Under the pieces are notes generated by a model that was not told the DNA's origin, made no database searches, and saw only the letters and a list, made by a program, of their open reading frames with translations. Shown here one piece after another: positions 46,216-57,744 of a stretch of DNA of 64,000 nt (its first letter is position 1; each line of letters begins with the position of its first letter). The DNA comes from Doryteuthis pealeii (Eukaryota; Mollusca; Cephalopoda; Myopsida; Loliginidae). The translations under genes and the position numbers were made by a program. The stretch lies in NCBI GenBank assembly GCA_023376005.1, contig CM042148.1, forward strand, positions 67,237,524-67,301,523, given 5' to 3'.

Positions 46216-46532
46216 TTTAATAATACTTTGTTTAAGAAAATTTAACTCATTTATATGGTTGTATGAATTTTGTTTGCCATTTATGCAATGCCAGTCATTG
46301 TTTTTCTTTCTCTATGTGTCTATCACATGGTAAATTCAATAATTGCTGCCAAAAAGGTACTACTGTCTAATCAAAGAGAATCACCAGCATATCTTTTTGA
46401 TGAGTAATCCTAAATTACAAACATTTCAAAGATAACTTACAATTTAGCAATTTTCCTTTTCTGTAGTGGGGAAAAAATGATGATAGATGATCCAGATATG
46501 TAAATAATTTCTGTTTTGATTGGTGCTAAACT

Positions 46533-46552
46533 TATGTGTGTGTGTGTGTATG

Positions 46553-46585
<33 letters not shown>
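46533..46585. repeat. (TG)n(TA)n microsatellite
   Basis: About 8 TG and 17 TA units directly abut the palindrome at 46586. Confidence 0.93.
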
Positions 46586-46586
<1 letters not shown>

Positions 46587-46876
46587 TACTAATAAAATTA
46601 TTGTTAGATGGAAAATAAAGGGTCTACCATGGTTTCAATAAAAAAAAAAAATCTCCTCAGGACCCCACTCTACATTAGACAAGTTGATGTAATTCCTCAG
46701 TTAAAATTGAATATATTTATCGGATAATAACCATTATTATCCAATAGATATATTCAATTTTAACTGAGGAATTACATCAACTTGGTTAATGTAGAGTGGG
46801 GTCCTGAGGAGATCATTTTTTTATTGAAACCATGGTAGACCCTTTATCTTCCATTTAACAATAATTTTATTAGTAT
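46586..46876. mobile_element. near-perfect 290-bp palindromic element
   Basis: Arms of about 140 bp run from TTACTAATAAAATTATTGTT to a centre around GGATAATAACCATTATTATC and back, with few mismatches (for example CTACCATGGTTTCAATAAAA against its complement near 46815-46845). It has no coding capacity. It is probably a fold-back MITE or a snap-back copy. Confidence 0.85.
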
Positions 46877-46961
46877 TATTACTGCTCTATATTTTTAGTA
46901 TATTAAGCACTTTTGGATTATTTACTGACGCCACTGCGACGAAAAAGTTAAAGTGGTAATC

Positions 46962-46964
46962 AAA

Positions 46965-46999
<35 letters not shown>
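46962..46999. repeat. (TA)n microsatellite
   Basis: About 16 TA units; the minus-strand Tyr-Ile frame is a by-product. Confidence 0.95.
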
Positions 47000-47000
<1 letters not shown>

Positions 47001-47149
47001 GCAACTGGCTGTTTTCTTGTAGTAACAAGTTAAAGCTATTTGTGTATTATCACTGATGAATAGAAACAGCAAACTTTAAAAAGGAAAAGTTTCATTATTG
47101 CCTGATGATCATAAAAACGTGAAATTGACAGTTATGATTGATAAGTTTG

Positions 47150-47353
47150 CATTTTAAAATTGTGATTATATTTTATAAAAAAGAAAGTTCACAAAATGGA
47201 TTGTTTTTTTTATTTTTTAAATTTAAAAAAAATTATTATTTTACATTTGCGACGTGTTTCAGATCTTCTGATATCTTCTTCAGGCATGAGTCGCAAATGT
47301 AAAATAATAATAAAATTTAAAAAAAAAAAAAATCTATTTTGCAGACTTCTTTT

Positions 47354-47391
<38 letters not shown>

Positions 47392-47400
47392 CACAATTTT
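47150..47400. mobile_element. palindromic element
   Basis: Arms 47150-47235 and 47300-47400: AAAATTGTGATTATATTTTA on the left is mirrored by ATAATCACAATTTTAAAATA on the right. An inner pair TTTACATTTGCGAC / GTCGCAAATGTAAA surrounds a loop with GTTTCAGATCTTCTGATATC. A (TA)n tract interrupts the right arm. Confidence 0.8.
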
Positions 47401-47436
47401 AAAATATTTAATTTTCTCCCGTTGGGCCCATAACAA

Positions 47437-47439
<3 letters not shown>

Positions 47440-47496
<57 letters not shown>

Positions 47497-47520
47497 GTGT
47501 ATGTATGTATGTGTGTGTAT
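47440..47520. repeat. (TA)n with TG-rich edge
   Basis: About 27 TA units (47440-47493) followed by TGTATG repeats. Confidence 0.93.
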
Positions 47521-50500
47521 ATGTATGTTTATGTTATTTTAAATTGAATGTATTTCTATTTCTCCTGCTCCTTGCAAACTTTATTCTATTTTAACTTTTA
47601 GCATATTTCTTAGCCTCTTGTATGTAATTTTCTCTTGAAATATTTAATTTTTAGAAATTTGATTTTTGGAAAAAATTTTAAACATTTCCTTATTTTTATT
47701 TCAAGAAAAGAAAATATCTTAAAGGGAACGGCTAAACTCTTTCAAGCTGTTACTATTTCTTAGGTAGTAAAATAGTCATGGTATTTTTATCAATATATCT
47801 AGTGATGTAATAATGGAGGAAGTAAATGATTTCCCTAAGAGCATTAGTTTTAAGTGAACAGGAGCGTCTGCTGAAATTCAACCTATCGATTTCGTTTTTC
47901 TGTATTATACATTTATACTATACTACTTCACACAAGGAAAGGATGCATAAGTTGTTTCCCTTTGACAATATAAAGTACATGAATGAAATACCCTGTCTAT
48001 TAGACTATTTTAACAGAAAGGGATGATGTAACTGATTTTATTTCATTCTTTAAGTTTTATAACTCAACTTAAAATTTAAGAATAAAATTTTAAGTAAAGA
48101 TGATATTTGTCTTAGTCATCCCAAAATTTCGGTACAACAGCACCTCCCCATTTCTTTAAACTTATATTTGAAAAAAAAAAAAAAATGTAAATTATTTAAA
48201 TTTTTTCTCATAAGAACAGAGCCTAAACTTGCATATAGAATATTTTTTCTGTGAATTTCTTGATTATGACAATGAAATAAATCATGTTAAAAAGCACATG
48301 AGAGAGAGATGTGCCATTTTGACACACAGATTTAAATTTATAAAATTCTCTTGTTTTAAAAACTGTAAAACAAATAATTTGTTCATGTGATTTAAAAAAA
48401 AAAAAATCATTCCTCTTCATAATACACCAAAAATTGTTACAGTTCACTGCTTTCTTTCCGAGTTTTGTTAAATGTTAATTCCAGAGGGGTAAAGAATATC
48501 TGAAATTTTGGTCATACCTATTTTTATTAGTTTTCCCATGTAGAGATTTTTTTTTTTTTAACATTATATCTTATTTTTTATATCAAATAATTATTTTTTC
48601 TATATATCTCTTCATTATATTTTAAATTAGATATTGTCACTTTTATGTATACTTTGTAAAAAGTGTCTATTTAATAAAGTAAGATTTAGCTAAAAAGAAA
48701 ATATGGTTTGAAAAATTATAACTTTAGAAAGTAATTTAAGGGTGAGATTTTACTATTAAAATATATTTCATAGAACCCTGTCTTTAGTTTTACTTACAGT
48801 TTTGAGAATTTTAACAGGATTCAACTGAAATGTCTAATGCAACATATTTAAATTGTTTTGTACTTATAAAAATAATTTTTGTATATTTACAATTTTAACT
48901 TTTATTTTCACTAAAATCACTTGTTAAAAAAGTGTAAATATCTATGTATAATAATTAAATGATCATGCCTAGATATTTTGAATTTATCTGAATAATTTTA
49001 TTAACACTTATTAAATTACTCTTGAATCATTTTGTATGTAAATATCATGGTTTGGGATGTGTGTTTAAGTCTCATAGAAAAGCTACTCTTTTTTTTATTC
49101 CACCAATGCTTACTGTTTATTGTTAAATGGCTAAATCATAAAACAATGTGAAGAAATTAGTTCAAATTGATAATAAAAGAGTGTAAGAGTGTCATTTCAG
49201 AATCTGAAAACTGCTGAAATGTATTATTATGTAATAAACAAGCAATACTTTTCTGGGTGTAGAATGGCTACACAATAAGAACTCAACTTGATAATAAAAG
49301 CTTTTATAGCTTAATGGTAAGGTGTCACCATAGAAGATAAACTCTTGTGGCTGGATGATGTTAATTTAAGTCTCATCTAAAGCTACTTGATTTCAATTTC
49401 AGGGTTTTTACTGTAAAGGTTGAAAATTAACTCAAGAATATTGCTGCAAAAGTTTTTATATATACTCATATTTTATACTTTCTTTTAATTTATCAAATAT
49501 TTAGGAAGGAAAAAAAAACAAAAAAAAACAAAAATATCAAATACAGCATTTATACTATTTATTCATTATTGTTGATGAATGGATTTTTCCATTCATCAGC
49601 AATTAAATTTGAATATTATTGTTTTAAACTACAGATTATTGAAATAAATATGTTTTTAAATCATGAAATATCATACAATTTAATGGATAGCTTTTAAAAA
49701 CATCTATTTTAAATATATTTGCAATATTACTGATGTAATGTTGAAACAATAACTAGAAACCATTAATGCGTGCCTCTGATACTTTAGAGAGTTTTTCAAG
49801 TTTCCTCCTTTTTTTTTTTTTTTTTTTACATACTTTATTAGCAGAAAAAGATGCTAAGTTAATGGATAATTTGGAAAACATAATATACATAGTATAAATT
49901 AATATATTCAAAATATCTTAACAAAATATTTAAGATCCTTTCATTGCTTGAAAGAAATAGAGAGTAATAACTGAATTGAAAGATTAAATCATAAATTTGC
50001 CTATTACACCAAAGTTCCTTGCTGAAATAATATCTACTCATGTAATGTTTACTGTGTCTATGATTTATGAAATGTAAATTTGATTTACAAATATTTTAAT
50101 ATTATTGTTAATAATGAATTTACCAAATTTATAAGATGAAATTTGAACAATAGAGATTAAAATTCTACAGTGAGAAAATGAATATTTAAAAAAAAAAAGT
50201 CCTTGTATCATTTAAAAATCTTCACCTAGAAACTTATATTTTGTTTTAATATTATTTTGTAAAATTTTTATATCTTTGTGATGTGATCTGAGACTATTAA
50301 TAGTTATTTTTCAAATACTTGCATGCAAAATGTTTACTTGTGTATTTCATAATATAATATGAAGATTTTACTCTTTTGTTTGGTAAAAAAACTATCAAAA
50401 AAAAAAAAAAAATTGAATTTTGTACATTTACTGGACAATATTATTTATTATGATTATTGATGAAATGGTATCAGGGACATGTTTACTTCTTTTTTTTTTC

Positions 50501-50927
50501 TTTCTTTAAAAAAAAAATGACTTGCTAATATTTGCAACAGAAGTTTTATTATTCAACCGTCTCTGTTTAATTGTAGGAAAATAATTACTACCCCCCCCCC
50601 CTTTTAAAAATTCAAATGGCACTGAAAGAAAAATTTTGTTTTCTTTATGTGAATACGTTTCAATTTTTGTTTTGAATTTCAGCAGGAGATTTGAAGAAAT
50701 TCTGATTCTAAAACATTACTGTTTTCATTGAAACAAATAACTTGTTGTACATTTTAAGTAATGTATATCTTATTGAATAGCATAAATGTATTGTGGAGAT
50801 AAAAAGTTGAAACTATAGATAATATTTTTGGAGATTGCAAAATAACACATTTTCTAGAAAGAATAGCTTATCTGATTAATTCTAAATAAATTTGAATTCT
50901 GTTTTTGTAAAATATTATTTGACATCA

Positions 50928-50980
50928 GTTTAAGAAACATAAGAATTTATAATTTCACCACATTCTTATGTTTCTGAAAC
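50928..50980. other. pre-miRNA-like hairpin
   Basis: GTTTAAGAAACATAAGAAT (50928-50946) pairs with 50962-50980 with one mismatch around a 15-base loop. Geometry is compatible with a short miRNA hairpin, but MITE-derived hairpins look alike and no conservation can be tested. Confidence 0.35.
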
Positions 50981-51919
50981 AAATATTTATTTAAATAACA
51001 TTTAAATTACTTAAACTATTATATATATTTATTGTAGATATTCTTTATACATATATATTGAATTCCACTGCAAATTATTGATTAAAGTTCATAAAATGTA
51101 ACTTCAAAATACATATATTGAAGCTGCATGTATGATTACATGTTTGCAATGGGTGGTGGGGTTGATAAATTAATTCTATAATATAGGTTTTATGTGAATA
51201 TAAATATTGTTATTTTGTCTTATTGGATGTTTGTATTTAGAAGAAATAAATATCCATACACTTAAAAAAAATAATTCTTTGAATGCACAAAGAATATTTA
51301 AAAAAAAAAAATCTGTTCCATAAGAGGGACTTTTAATATTCACTGATGGTTATTTGGAGAAAAAAACAACACTCTTTTCATAGATGGAGTTCCATACCAT
51401 ACAGGGTGAGGGGAAAAAAGAGACCAGAAGTTTCTAAAAGGTATTAAGCAACTCTTATAACTGCATCAGTGTCCTGAGAAGAATTATATCAAACATGTTA
51501 TGACCATTTTGGTTTATGAAATTAAGAAAATATCCTAAAAACTTTTACAAAAATTAAATCAGATGCCTGAAAGAGTAAAAACAATAACTATTGATATTTC
51601 AATCATAATTTTCATATTGATTGCTTAGTTTATTAAGTTTATTAGTTTATTCTTTGTTCCTTTAGTCATAATAATAATAATGATAATATCTTTTCAGCTA
51701 GTATATTAGGTCTGAGACCTGTCAGCTGTTCCTTATAAATATTCATTTTAAATCCACAGAATATTTAATGTTATTCCACAGATTATCCAACTTTGCCTCA
51801 CTCACTCACACGTGTGTGTGGATTAATTAAGCTTATTTGAATAAAAGAATAATGAAAACTAAACAATTTTAAAGTTTTTCAGTCATAATTATATGTATAT
51901 CTGATGTTAAAATATAATT

Positions 51920-51949
51920 TTTTATTTATTTATTTTTCTTTTTTCACAG
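51920..51949 (+). promoter_or_regulatory. splice acceptor of the PDZ exon
   Basis: A pyrimidine-rich tract leads into TTTTTTCACAG at 51939-51949, a strong acceptor. Confidence 0.85.
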
Positions 51950-52271
51950 TGATGGCCGGCTGCAAGAAGGGGATCAGATTTTGGCCATTGATGGTCAGCC
52001 ATTAGATTTCTCTCACAAAGCAGCCATTGAACTTCTGCAGAGTGCACGTGGCTCTGTTGAGCTTGTGGTTGCACGTGGCACATTTAATTCTCAATTGGAT
52101 GAAAGTACTTTGAATGATCCAAATAAAGATACAACGCCAGCATATCCATTGGAAAAACCTGCCTATGTAGCCATTCCAGTGAATCAAAGTGAAACCCAAG
52201 TAAAAGAAGCTGTGAAACAAACTAATGAACACAGTGCTTCACATCCATGTAAAACCTCTACCGATATGGTG
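51950..52271 (+). CDS. MPDZ: internal exon: second half of a PDZ domain plus linker (MPDZ/PATJ-like scaffold)
   Basis: The 322-nt exon begins with the last base of a split codon and ends in phase 0. It encodes DGRLQEGDQILAIDGQPLDF, then SHKAAIELLQSARGSVELVV and ARG. This is the part of a PDZ domain from strand C to the last beta strand, including the alpha-B helix whose His (SHKAA) contacts class I C-terminal ligands. A linker of about 64 residues rich in Ser, Thr, Pro and Asn follows. The DGRL..DQILAI.GQ.LD..H..AI..LQ pattern most resembles PDZ1 of MPDZ (MUPP1) or PATJ, multi-PDZ proteins that assemble tight-junction and polarity complexes. The carboxylate-binding GLGF loop must lie in an upstream exon not seen here. 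Another multi-PDZ protein cannot be excluded. Confidence 0.82.
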
Positions 52272-52280
52272 GTATGTATT
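52272..52280 (+). promoter_or_regulatory. splice donor of the PDZ exon
   Basis: GTG|GTATGTATT is close to the donor consensus. Without splicing the frame ends 12 codons later. Confidence 0.85.
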
Positions 52281-52899
52281 ATTTATTTTAAATATTTATC
52301 TTATTGATAAATTGGCAGACTTTTATCCTAATCTCTTTGTTTCTTACCCAAATGGATAATTATGCAAATCAATCATAAATATCCTATTACTCAGAATTTC
52401 TAAATATCAAACAAAATCTTCTGGCAAACTAAAATGATTAAATGAAATTATGCATCACAAATATAACTTGGTCTAAATGCTTTCTATTTATATCTGCCAA
52501 AAGTATTTCCTAAGCTTTTTTGGAACATAAATAGATATAGAATATATATGAAAATTATAATCAAGTGATTTACAATATTAGTTAATTATTTTTCAGCTGG
52601 TAATCATTTGTTTATATATAAGCCAACTTAGTGTCAGAATTTTACAAAACCATTGAACTTTACACATATCATAAATAAATCTCAAGTTAAAAAGTTAACT
52701 AAATGCAGTGAAGTTATATTATATCTGAAATTATACTGTTTATTATGTTTATCCTATACCAGTTAATGAATATGTTAATTCCAGATTTTATATCAAGCCA
52801 ATCTATTAAAACTTTTTTTTTTTTTTTTTTTGCTATTTACACTTTATTGAAATAATTCTAAAAATTGTTATCATTTTTTATTCAAAAGATAGAATTTTT
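52281..52899. other. intron, AT-rich
   Basis: Nothing recognised. A T run lies at about 52814-52831. Confidence 0.5.
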
Positions 52900-53158
52900 G
52901 GACCATATTACCTTTAGCACCCCTTTTGCTTTGCTGATTCATAAGTACATTTTTTTTCATTTACACTGTCAACATCCGGTTGTTTGTTAACAGACGATTT
53001 TTAGTTTTTTTTTTTTTAAATTATAAAACTAACCCGTAACCCTAACCCCTAACAAGTAATCCTAACCCCTAACAAACAACCGGATGTTGATGGTGTAAAT
53101 GAAAAAAATGTATTATGAATCAGCAAAGCAAAAGGGGTGCCTAAAGGTCATATGGTCG
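52900..53158. mobile_element. fold-back MITE with GGACCATATGAC ends, copy 1
   Basis: Inverted arms: GGACCATATTACCTTTAGCA at left and the complement of GACCATATGACCTTTAGGCA at right, then TTTACACTGTCAACATCCGG mirrored in the centre. The core holds AACCCGTAACCCTAACCCC, telomere-like. Related copies occur at 62917-63140 and 63659-63825. Confidence 0.83.
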
Positions 53159-53289
53159 AAATTCTTATTCCTTAAAATAGCATAATCAAGTCTGGTATTT
53201 TCTTTTGAAGTAGATTCACTGAAATTTTGATATTGCTAATTTTTTTTACCAATATAAAGGGCCTAAATTATGCTATCATAACTGATCTC

Positions 53290-53345
53290 AACCTCTATCA
53301 GCCCCCCCCCCCCCAATAAAATTTAAAAAAAAAAAAAAAAGAAAG
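53290..53345. repeat. poly-C / poly-A low complexity
   Basis: A 13-C run (53301-53313) is followed by long A runs. Confidence 0.9.
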
Positions 53346-53598
53346 AAAATTGATAAGAATATAATATCCTACAAACCCTTATACAAACTATGCCTGTTCC
53401 AGGTTTCTACAGACACTCGGATCTTTCGGCTGGTAGTGTTTCCATTTTAACTAAAACTCTGAATAGTCAGAACTAGTGATGTACTGGAATTCATATTCAA
53501 TATATGAACATTTTTACCAAATATAATTGTTTCTTTAATCAGATCATTATGTTTATATACCATACATTTTTATATGAAGCAAAAATGTAATGTACAAG

Positions 53599-54200
53599 GC
53601 TTATTCAATAAATAAGGGGAAAATTTTTTTTTTTTTTTTTTTTTTTCCAGAATTTTTTTCATAAATGTAATCTCTGCATTGTTTGGAATTGGTTTATAGC
53701 AAAAATTATTTTAATCTCACAAAAATGTTTGTTTTGAGGCTATTCATGATGTAGGCAAATCAAATTTTTGATACCTAAGATGTGCAATCCCTCTGAAACT
53801 TACGGAAGAATGTGATGTGTACAGAGGAGCATGTTTTAGTTAAAAAAAAACAAAACAAAACAAATTACAAATAGAGTAAACATAGGTTTGCTACTATGAG
53901 CCTGAGTCGAAGAGACAGTTTATGGAGTGAAAACACACTAACTCTGGTAAAGAACAAATTTCCAGGTGCAGCGGTCAGTAAAGATCTCACTAACAATCTT
54001 CTGGGACATAAAAGGACACATCATTATTGATTTCCTTGAAAAAAATGCAACTGTAAATAGTGTTTCCTACTGCCAGCTCCTTAGGCAAAATTCATCTTAT
54101 TTATTGAGACACCCATACATGAGAAATAGAATTAATTTGACAATAATGGTTCTTCAACAAAAATATTTTTTCTATATTACTTGGATGTAGTGTTTCTTTA
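53599..54200 (+). mobile_element. mariner relic related to the 21.4-kb element
   Basis: The left part (GGCTTATTCAATAAATAAGG, then TTTGTTTTGAGGCTATTCAT) aligns with the start of the element at 21430. A later frame reads SVKISLTIFWDIKGHIIIDF, then LEKNATVNSVSYCQLLRQN, the central catalytic-domain strand of mariner transposase (..IFWD..G...IDFLE.G.T.NS..YC.LL). N- and C-terminal parts are missing or scrambled. Confidence 0.75.
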
Positions 54201-54470
54201 TAATTAGCAGTGAGTGATGTATGTATCAAATCCAGGGCACAGGTGATGATCAAAAACTGGTTTAGAGTTAATAAGATCTGTCAATAATTGAAATGTTTCC
54301 AAAATTAGCATAACTAGTTTCTCAATTGATAGAATATATAGCTGGTCTAATTTCTGTTAAAAAATAACATGTAAGTAATTTTTTTCTTGTAAATATTATG
54401 CCATCAACTTAACTAAAATCTAGTATTTACAAGTAAAAACTTGCTTAGGTAGTTTTATTATTAGTGTTGA

Positions 54471-54504
<34 letters not shown>

Positions 54505-55100
54505 AAAGGTGGTCTTTAACAAGGAAATCTATGACTTAAATGTATTCTATCTTTTAGCATATAATTCTAGTCTCAAAATTATTTTTATCATATATCATAA
54601 ATCTGCTTTAAAACATTTTCAAAGTTCAGTCAGGTCTAACTGATTACAACTTTTCAACTTTATATTTTTAGTCACAAAAACTTTCACTAGATATTTTAAA
54701 ACTACAGAAAATGTTCTGTTTGTATTTGAGAGTATTTTTGATTAATTAATATTGAAAATGTGTATTAAAAATATATCAATAGATAGACAAAAAATACATT
54801 TGTCTGTCTCTTGCCATTTTGAATTATCAACTTCTAAACAATATACTTCATTAAGTCTTGTGCATCTGTTTAGATTATTTTTGTCTATAGATACATAAGA
54901 ATATAATTCTTCAAGTTGAAATAGATCATATAAATGCTCATAAAATGCAGTCATATTTCTTATTCTAAATGTTGTATCAAATTTGAATCTATGCAACTTC
55001 TGATATGATGACATAAAAATCAAAATTATTCACTATTATCAAGTGAATTTATGAACAAAGCAAAAGAAAAATAATATCATGAATATGCAAAAATGTTTTA
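54201..55100. other. intron, AT-rich
   Basis: A 93-codon minus-strand frame (55023-54742) with no recognised domain lies here. No splice-supported exon. Confidence 0.45.
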
Positions 55101-55104
55101 GTTG

Positions 55105-55290
55105 GTATTGGGTGGTCATAAAAGTTTATTTAAAAAAATAAAAAATTTGTATTTTAAATTAACTTTATCAAATACCTTTTTTAATGTTTAGTTCCACAAT
55201 CTTCTGCCATCTTTCACAATTCCTTCCTTCTAGGACTTTTTCTCAGCAAAAACCTGCTTTTGCTGTCTTTCCAGTCAATTGTTTTTTTTG
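55105..55290 (-). mobile_element. mariner 3' end relic
   Basis: The minus strand reads EKVLEGRNCERWQKIVELN, typical of the mariner C terminus (..LP.RW.K.I..NG.Y), then runs to GGTATTGGGTGGTCATAAAAG (complement), a likely terminal repeat. The rest of the element is absent. Confidence 0.55.
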
Positions 55291-55294
55291 TTTT

Positions 55295-57160
55295 TTTTTA
55301 CAATTCAGAATTTTATAAAAACTGCAATGTATAATGAATATGGTAAATGAGTGAAAATTTATGGTATTAAAATGTCTCTGATAAATTGGTATATATTAAG
55401 CTACAAGTTAATATAACTCAATTAACAGTGCAAGTTTTAGTTTTTCAAAAAAATCAATATAATTACACCACACTGACAATATAATTTGATTTATGAAATA
55501 GATAAATGCTAAAGGTATATGACCATTTTTTTAGTAGTTTGTAACACATGGTACACATGGATATTGAAATGGAGTTGTGAAATGTTTATAAATACATAGG
55601 CTTCTGCTATTTTCCTGAGCCTAACAAAATTGTATTAAAGTCAGAAGTAGATGTTTGTGGTATGATAGTAGAGATTGAACTTTCCTGCCAATAACTCAGC
55701 CTTTTTGACTTGTTACTTGTACAATACCCATTCCCATGTTTGAGGCAAATTTAGTAACACAGTCACTGTAATAATATTACTGTAATATTAGAAAAGTGTT
55801 TTCAAATTTAATATGTATCATCATATAAAATAAATATGCTCAAGTCATATATTTTGTAATATATACACACTTTCTTTCAATTGAAAAATGAAAAGATTTT
55901 GTAAAACAAATAAAATTAGCATTTTTGGTTGGGATTGTTTCTCATTATAAAGAAGTTAATTAATCAGATGTTCATCTTAAATCAAATGTAAGATAATGAG
56001 TAATGCATTTAAGTCATAGAAACTAACGTTAATGAATTAAATCTGTTTCTTTATTAAAATAAGATGAATTCAATCCTTTAACAGAAGACAATCAAAAGCT
56101 GAGGACAATGTCAGTACTTATTTTCTTTGGAAATAAGGAATTGTTGGTAAGTGAAGTGTTCCCTGCAGTGTTGTCAGTATTGAGTGACAACATTTTTTGT
56201 TAGCGGCAGATAAATACAAATAAATTCTATTAATATCCCTTTACTTTCCTCCACTCTTGGTGATGATGTCTAGGGAATAGGCAATAGGAGCCTCCTGTTC
56301 ATTTAGCTTCTCTAATCATTCGACTTTGTTGTCTCACAGCTCCCATTTATTGATTTATTTTTCATTTTAACTAGAAACACTTTTTCCTTTTGTAATTTTG
56401 TAAGCTTGTAGCTTTCCATTTGTTCTCTGTATAATCTTGGATTTCTGTTTATTTTGAGCAGTAAGGATTTATTTTTTTTAGCTTTGCAAAAAGTGACATT
56501 TTTTTCCTGATTTTTGCATTGAAAAAATATCAGTAAACCTATTTAAGACAGATAATATCTTGGAACTATATCACTGAAATATTTTCCAAACCATTTTCTT
56601 TGATTTTATTCTTTCAAAAATTTCATAAGAAAAATAATGTTCTTTTTAAAGATTTTTATCACATGAATTTGAAAAGCTTATTAAATTCACATGAACTATC
56701 TAACAGACTTTACTTTTTATCACTTTTCATGCAATTGAAGTAGGTGACAGTTTCAATCATTATATACAGATGCATTTATGAACTCTGGTATAACAAGATT
56801 CTACTACATAGATATAAAATGTTCACTGTGACTGGAACTTTCTCAGCTTCGTCTGTATTAATGATTGTGGTTTCTATACATGATCCAAGTTAGTTTCTAT
56901 CAAGTGGGATTTTTATATTTTCTACTTAATCTATCAGCTTTTTTTTTTTATATAATCTCAACTCTTATTTGTACATTAAGAATATCTGAACACCAGAAAA
57001 CCAAAATGTTTTCTATTTGTTCAATAGTGACTATTTTGGATTTACTTCCATATGGATTTTAATATTTTTCTCTCTGATGGATTTACCTCTTCGACGCTCT
57101 TACCATGATGCAATATGTGGTCTTTTTGTGGCATCTATGTATTTTATGAAACCCCAAAAG
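55295..57160. other. intron, AT-rich
   Basis: No exon, RNA gene or element termini recognised. Confidence 0.45.
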
Positions 57161-57208
57161 CAAATTCCACCGGCCTATAGGTCAAAACCTATATCAAGAG
57201 TAGAACCG
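57161..57208 (+). CDS. candidate 48-nt microexon of the PDZ gene
   Basis: It lies between CCCCAAAAG and the donor-like CCG|GTATGT. The 16 codons read QIPPAYRSKPISRVEP, a Pro/Ser-rich peptide of linker type, phase 0 at both ends, and the PDZ exon also ends in phase 0. GC content is higher than the flanks. The acceptor has a poor pyrimidine tract and there is no domain, so this is only a candidate for a cassette exon between PDZ1 and PDZ2. Confidence 0.3.
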
Positions 57209-57386
57209 GTATGTTTATTTATTTTCAAATGTTAGACGTCATATGTATGTTTTTAAAAAGTGTGTGTATATGTATGTTTATATATAATCTTTGTTTTTAT
57301 TTGAATCATTGTTAATAACTTTTTTCATAATATATTTTCACTTTTGATAGCTGTAAAAATTAAGTGTATGGTTTAGAGGTAAATGG

Positions 57387-57627
57387 TTAACTCTTAACGT
57401 CCTATACCACCTCATTCCACCCATCCGTAAGTCACATTCATTTTCCTAAACTACCCCAAATGATAGCCTTTGTTTAAATCTAATATTAAACATATTTTGA
57501 AGTCTGTAATTTAAGGGAAATAACAGGTAAGTTTTAATGAAATGGCCATTTTTACCCATTTTTGATAAATGGTTATTGGAATTTGTCTCTGGACTTAGAA
57601 AAATCTCAACAGGAAGTTAAGAGTTAA
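57387..57627 (+). mobile_element. TTAA-flanked MITE, copy 4
   Basis: Ends TTAACTCTTAACGTCC and GGAAGTTAAGAGTTAA. Interior as in copies 1-3. Confidence 0.82.
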
Positions 57628-57715
57628 TTAAATAAAATTTGACTATAATATAATTGTTTGACTATTTCTGCTGTATTAGTTTTATGTACTTAAAAAGATG
57701 TTTATTTTTCAATTT

Positions 57716-57740
57716 AATATATATATATATACACACACAC
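57716..57740. repeat. (TA)n(CA)n microsatellite
   Basis: A short TA run followed by ACACACACAC. Confidence 0.9.
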
Positions 57741-57744
57741 TCTT

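Larger units (their letters stand above)
47525..51949. other. intronic AT-rich DNA upstream of the PDZ exon
   Basis: Very AT-rich with poly-A and poly-T runs. Hairpins lie at 49568-49604 and 50928-50980, and a tRNA-like A box (TAGCTTAATGG) at 49307-49317. The preceding PDZ half-exon is not found here. Confidence 0.5.

Noticed and set aside
57017..57160. Upstream extension of the candidate microexon (hydrophobic IWILIFFSLMD stretch)
   Set aside because: The only earlier AG (57026-57027) would give the wrong phase for joining to the PDZ exon, and the peptide looks like translated intron.
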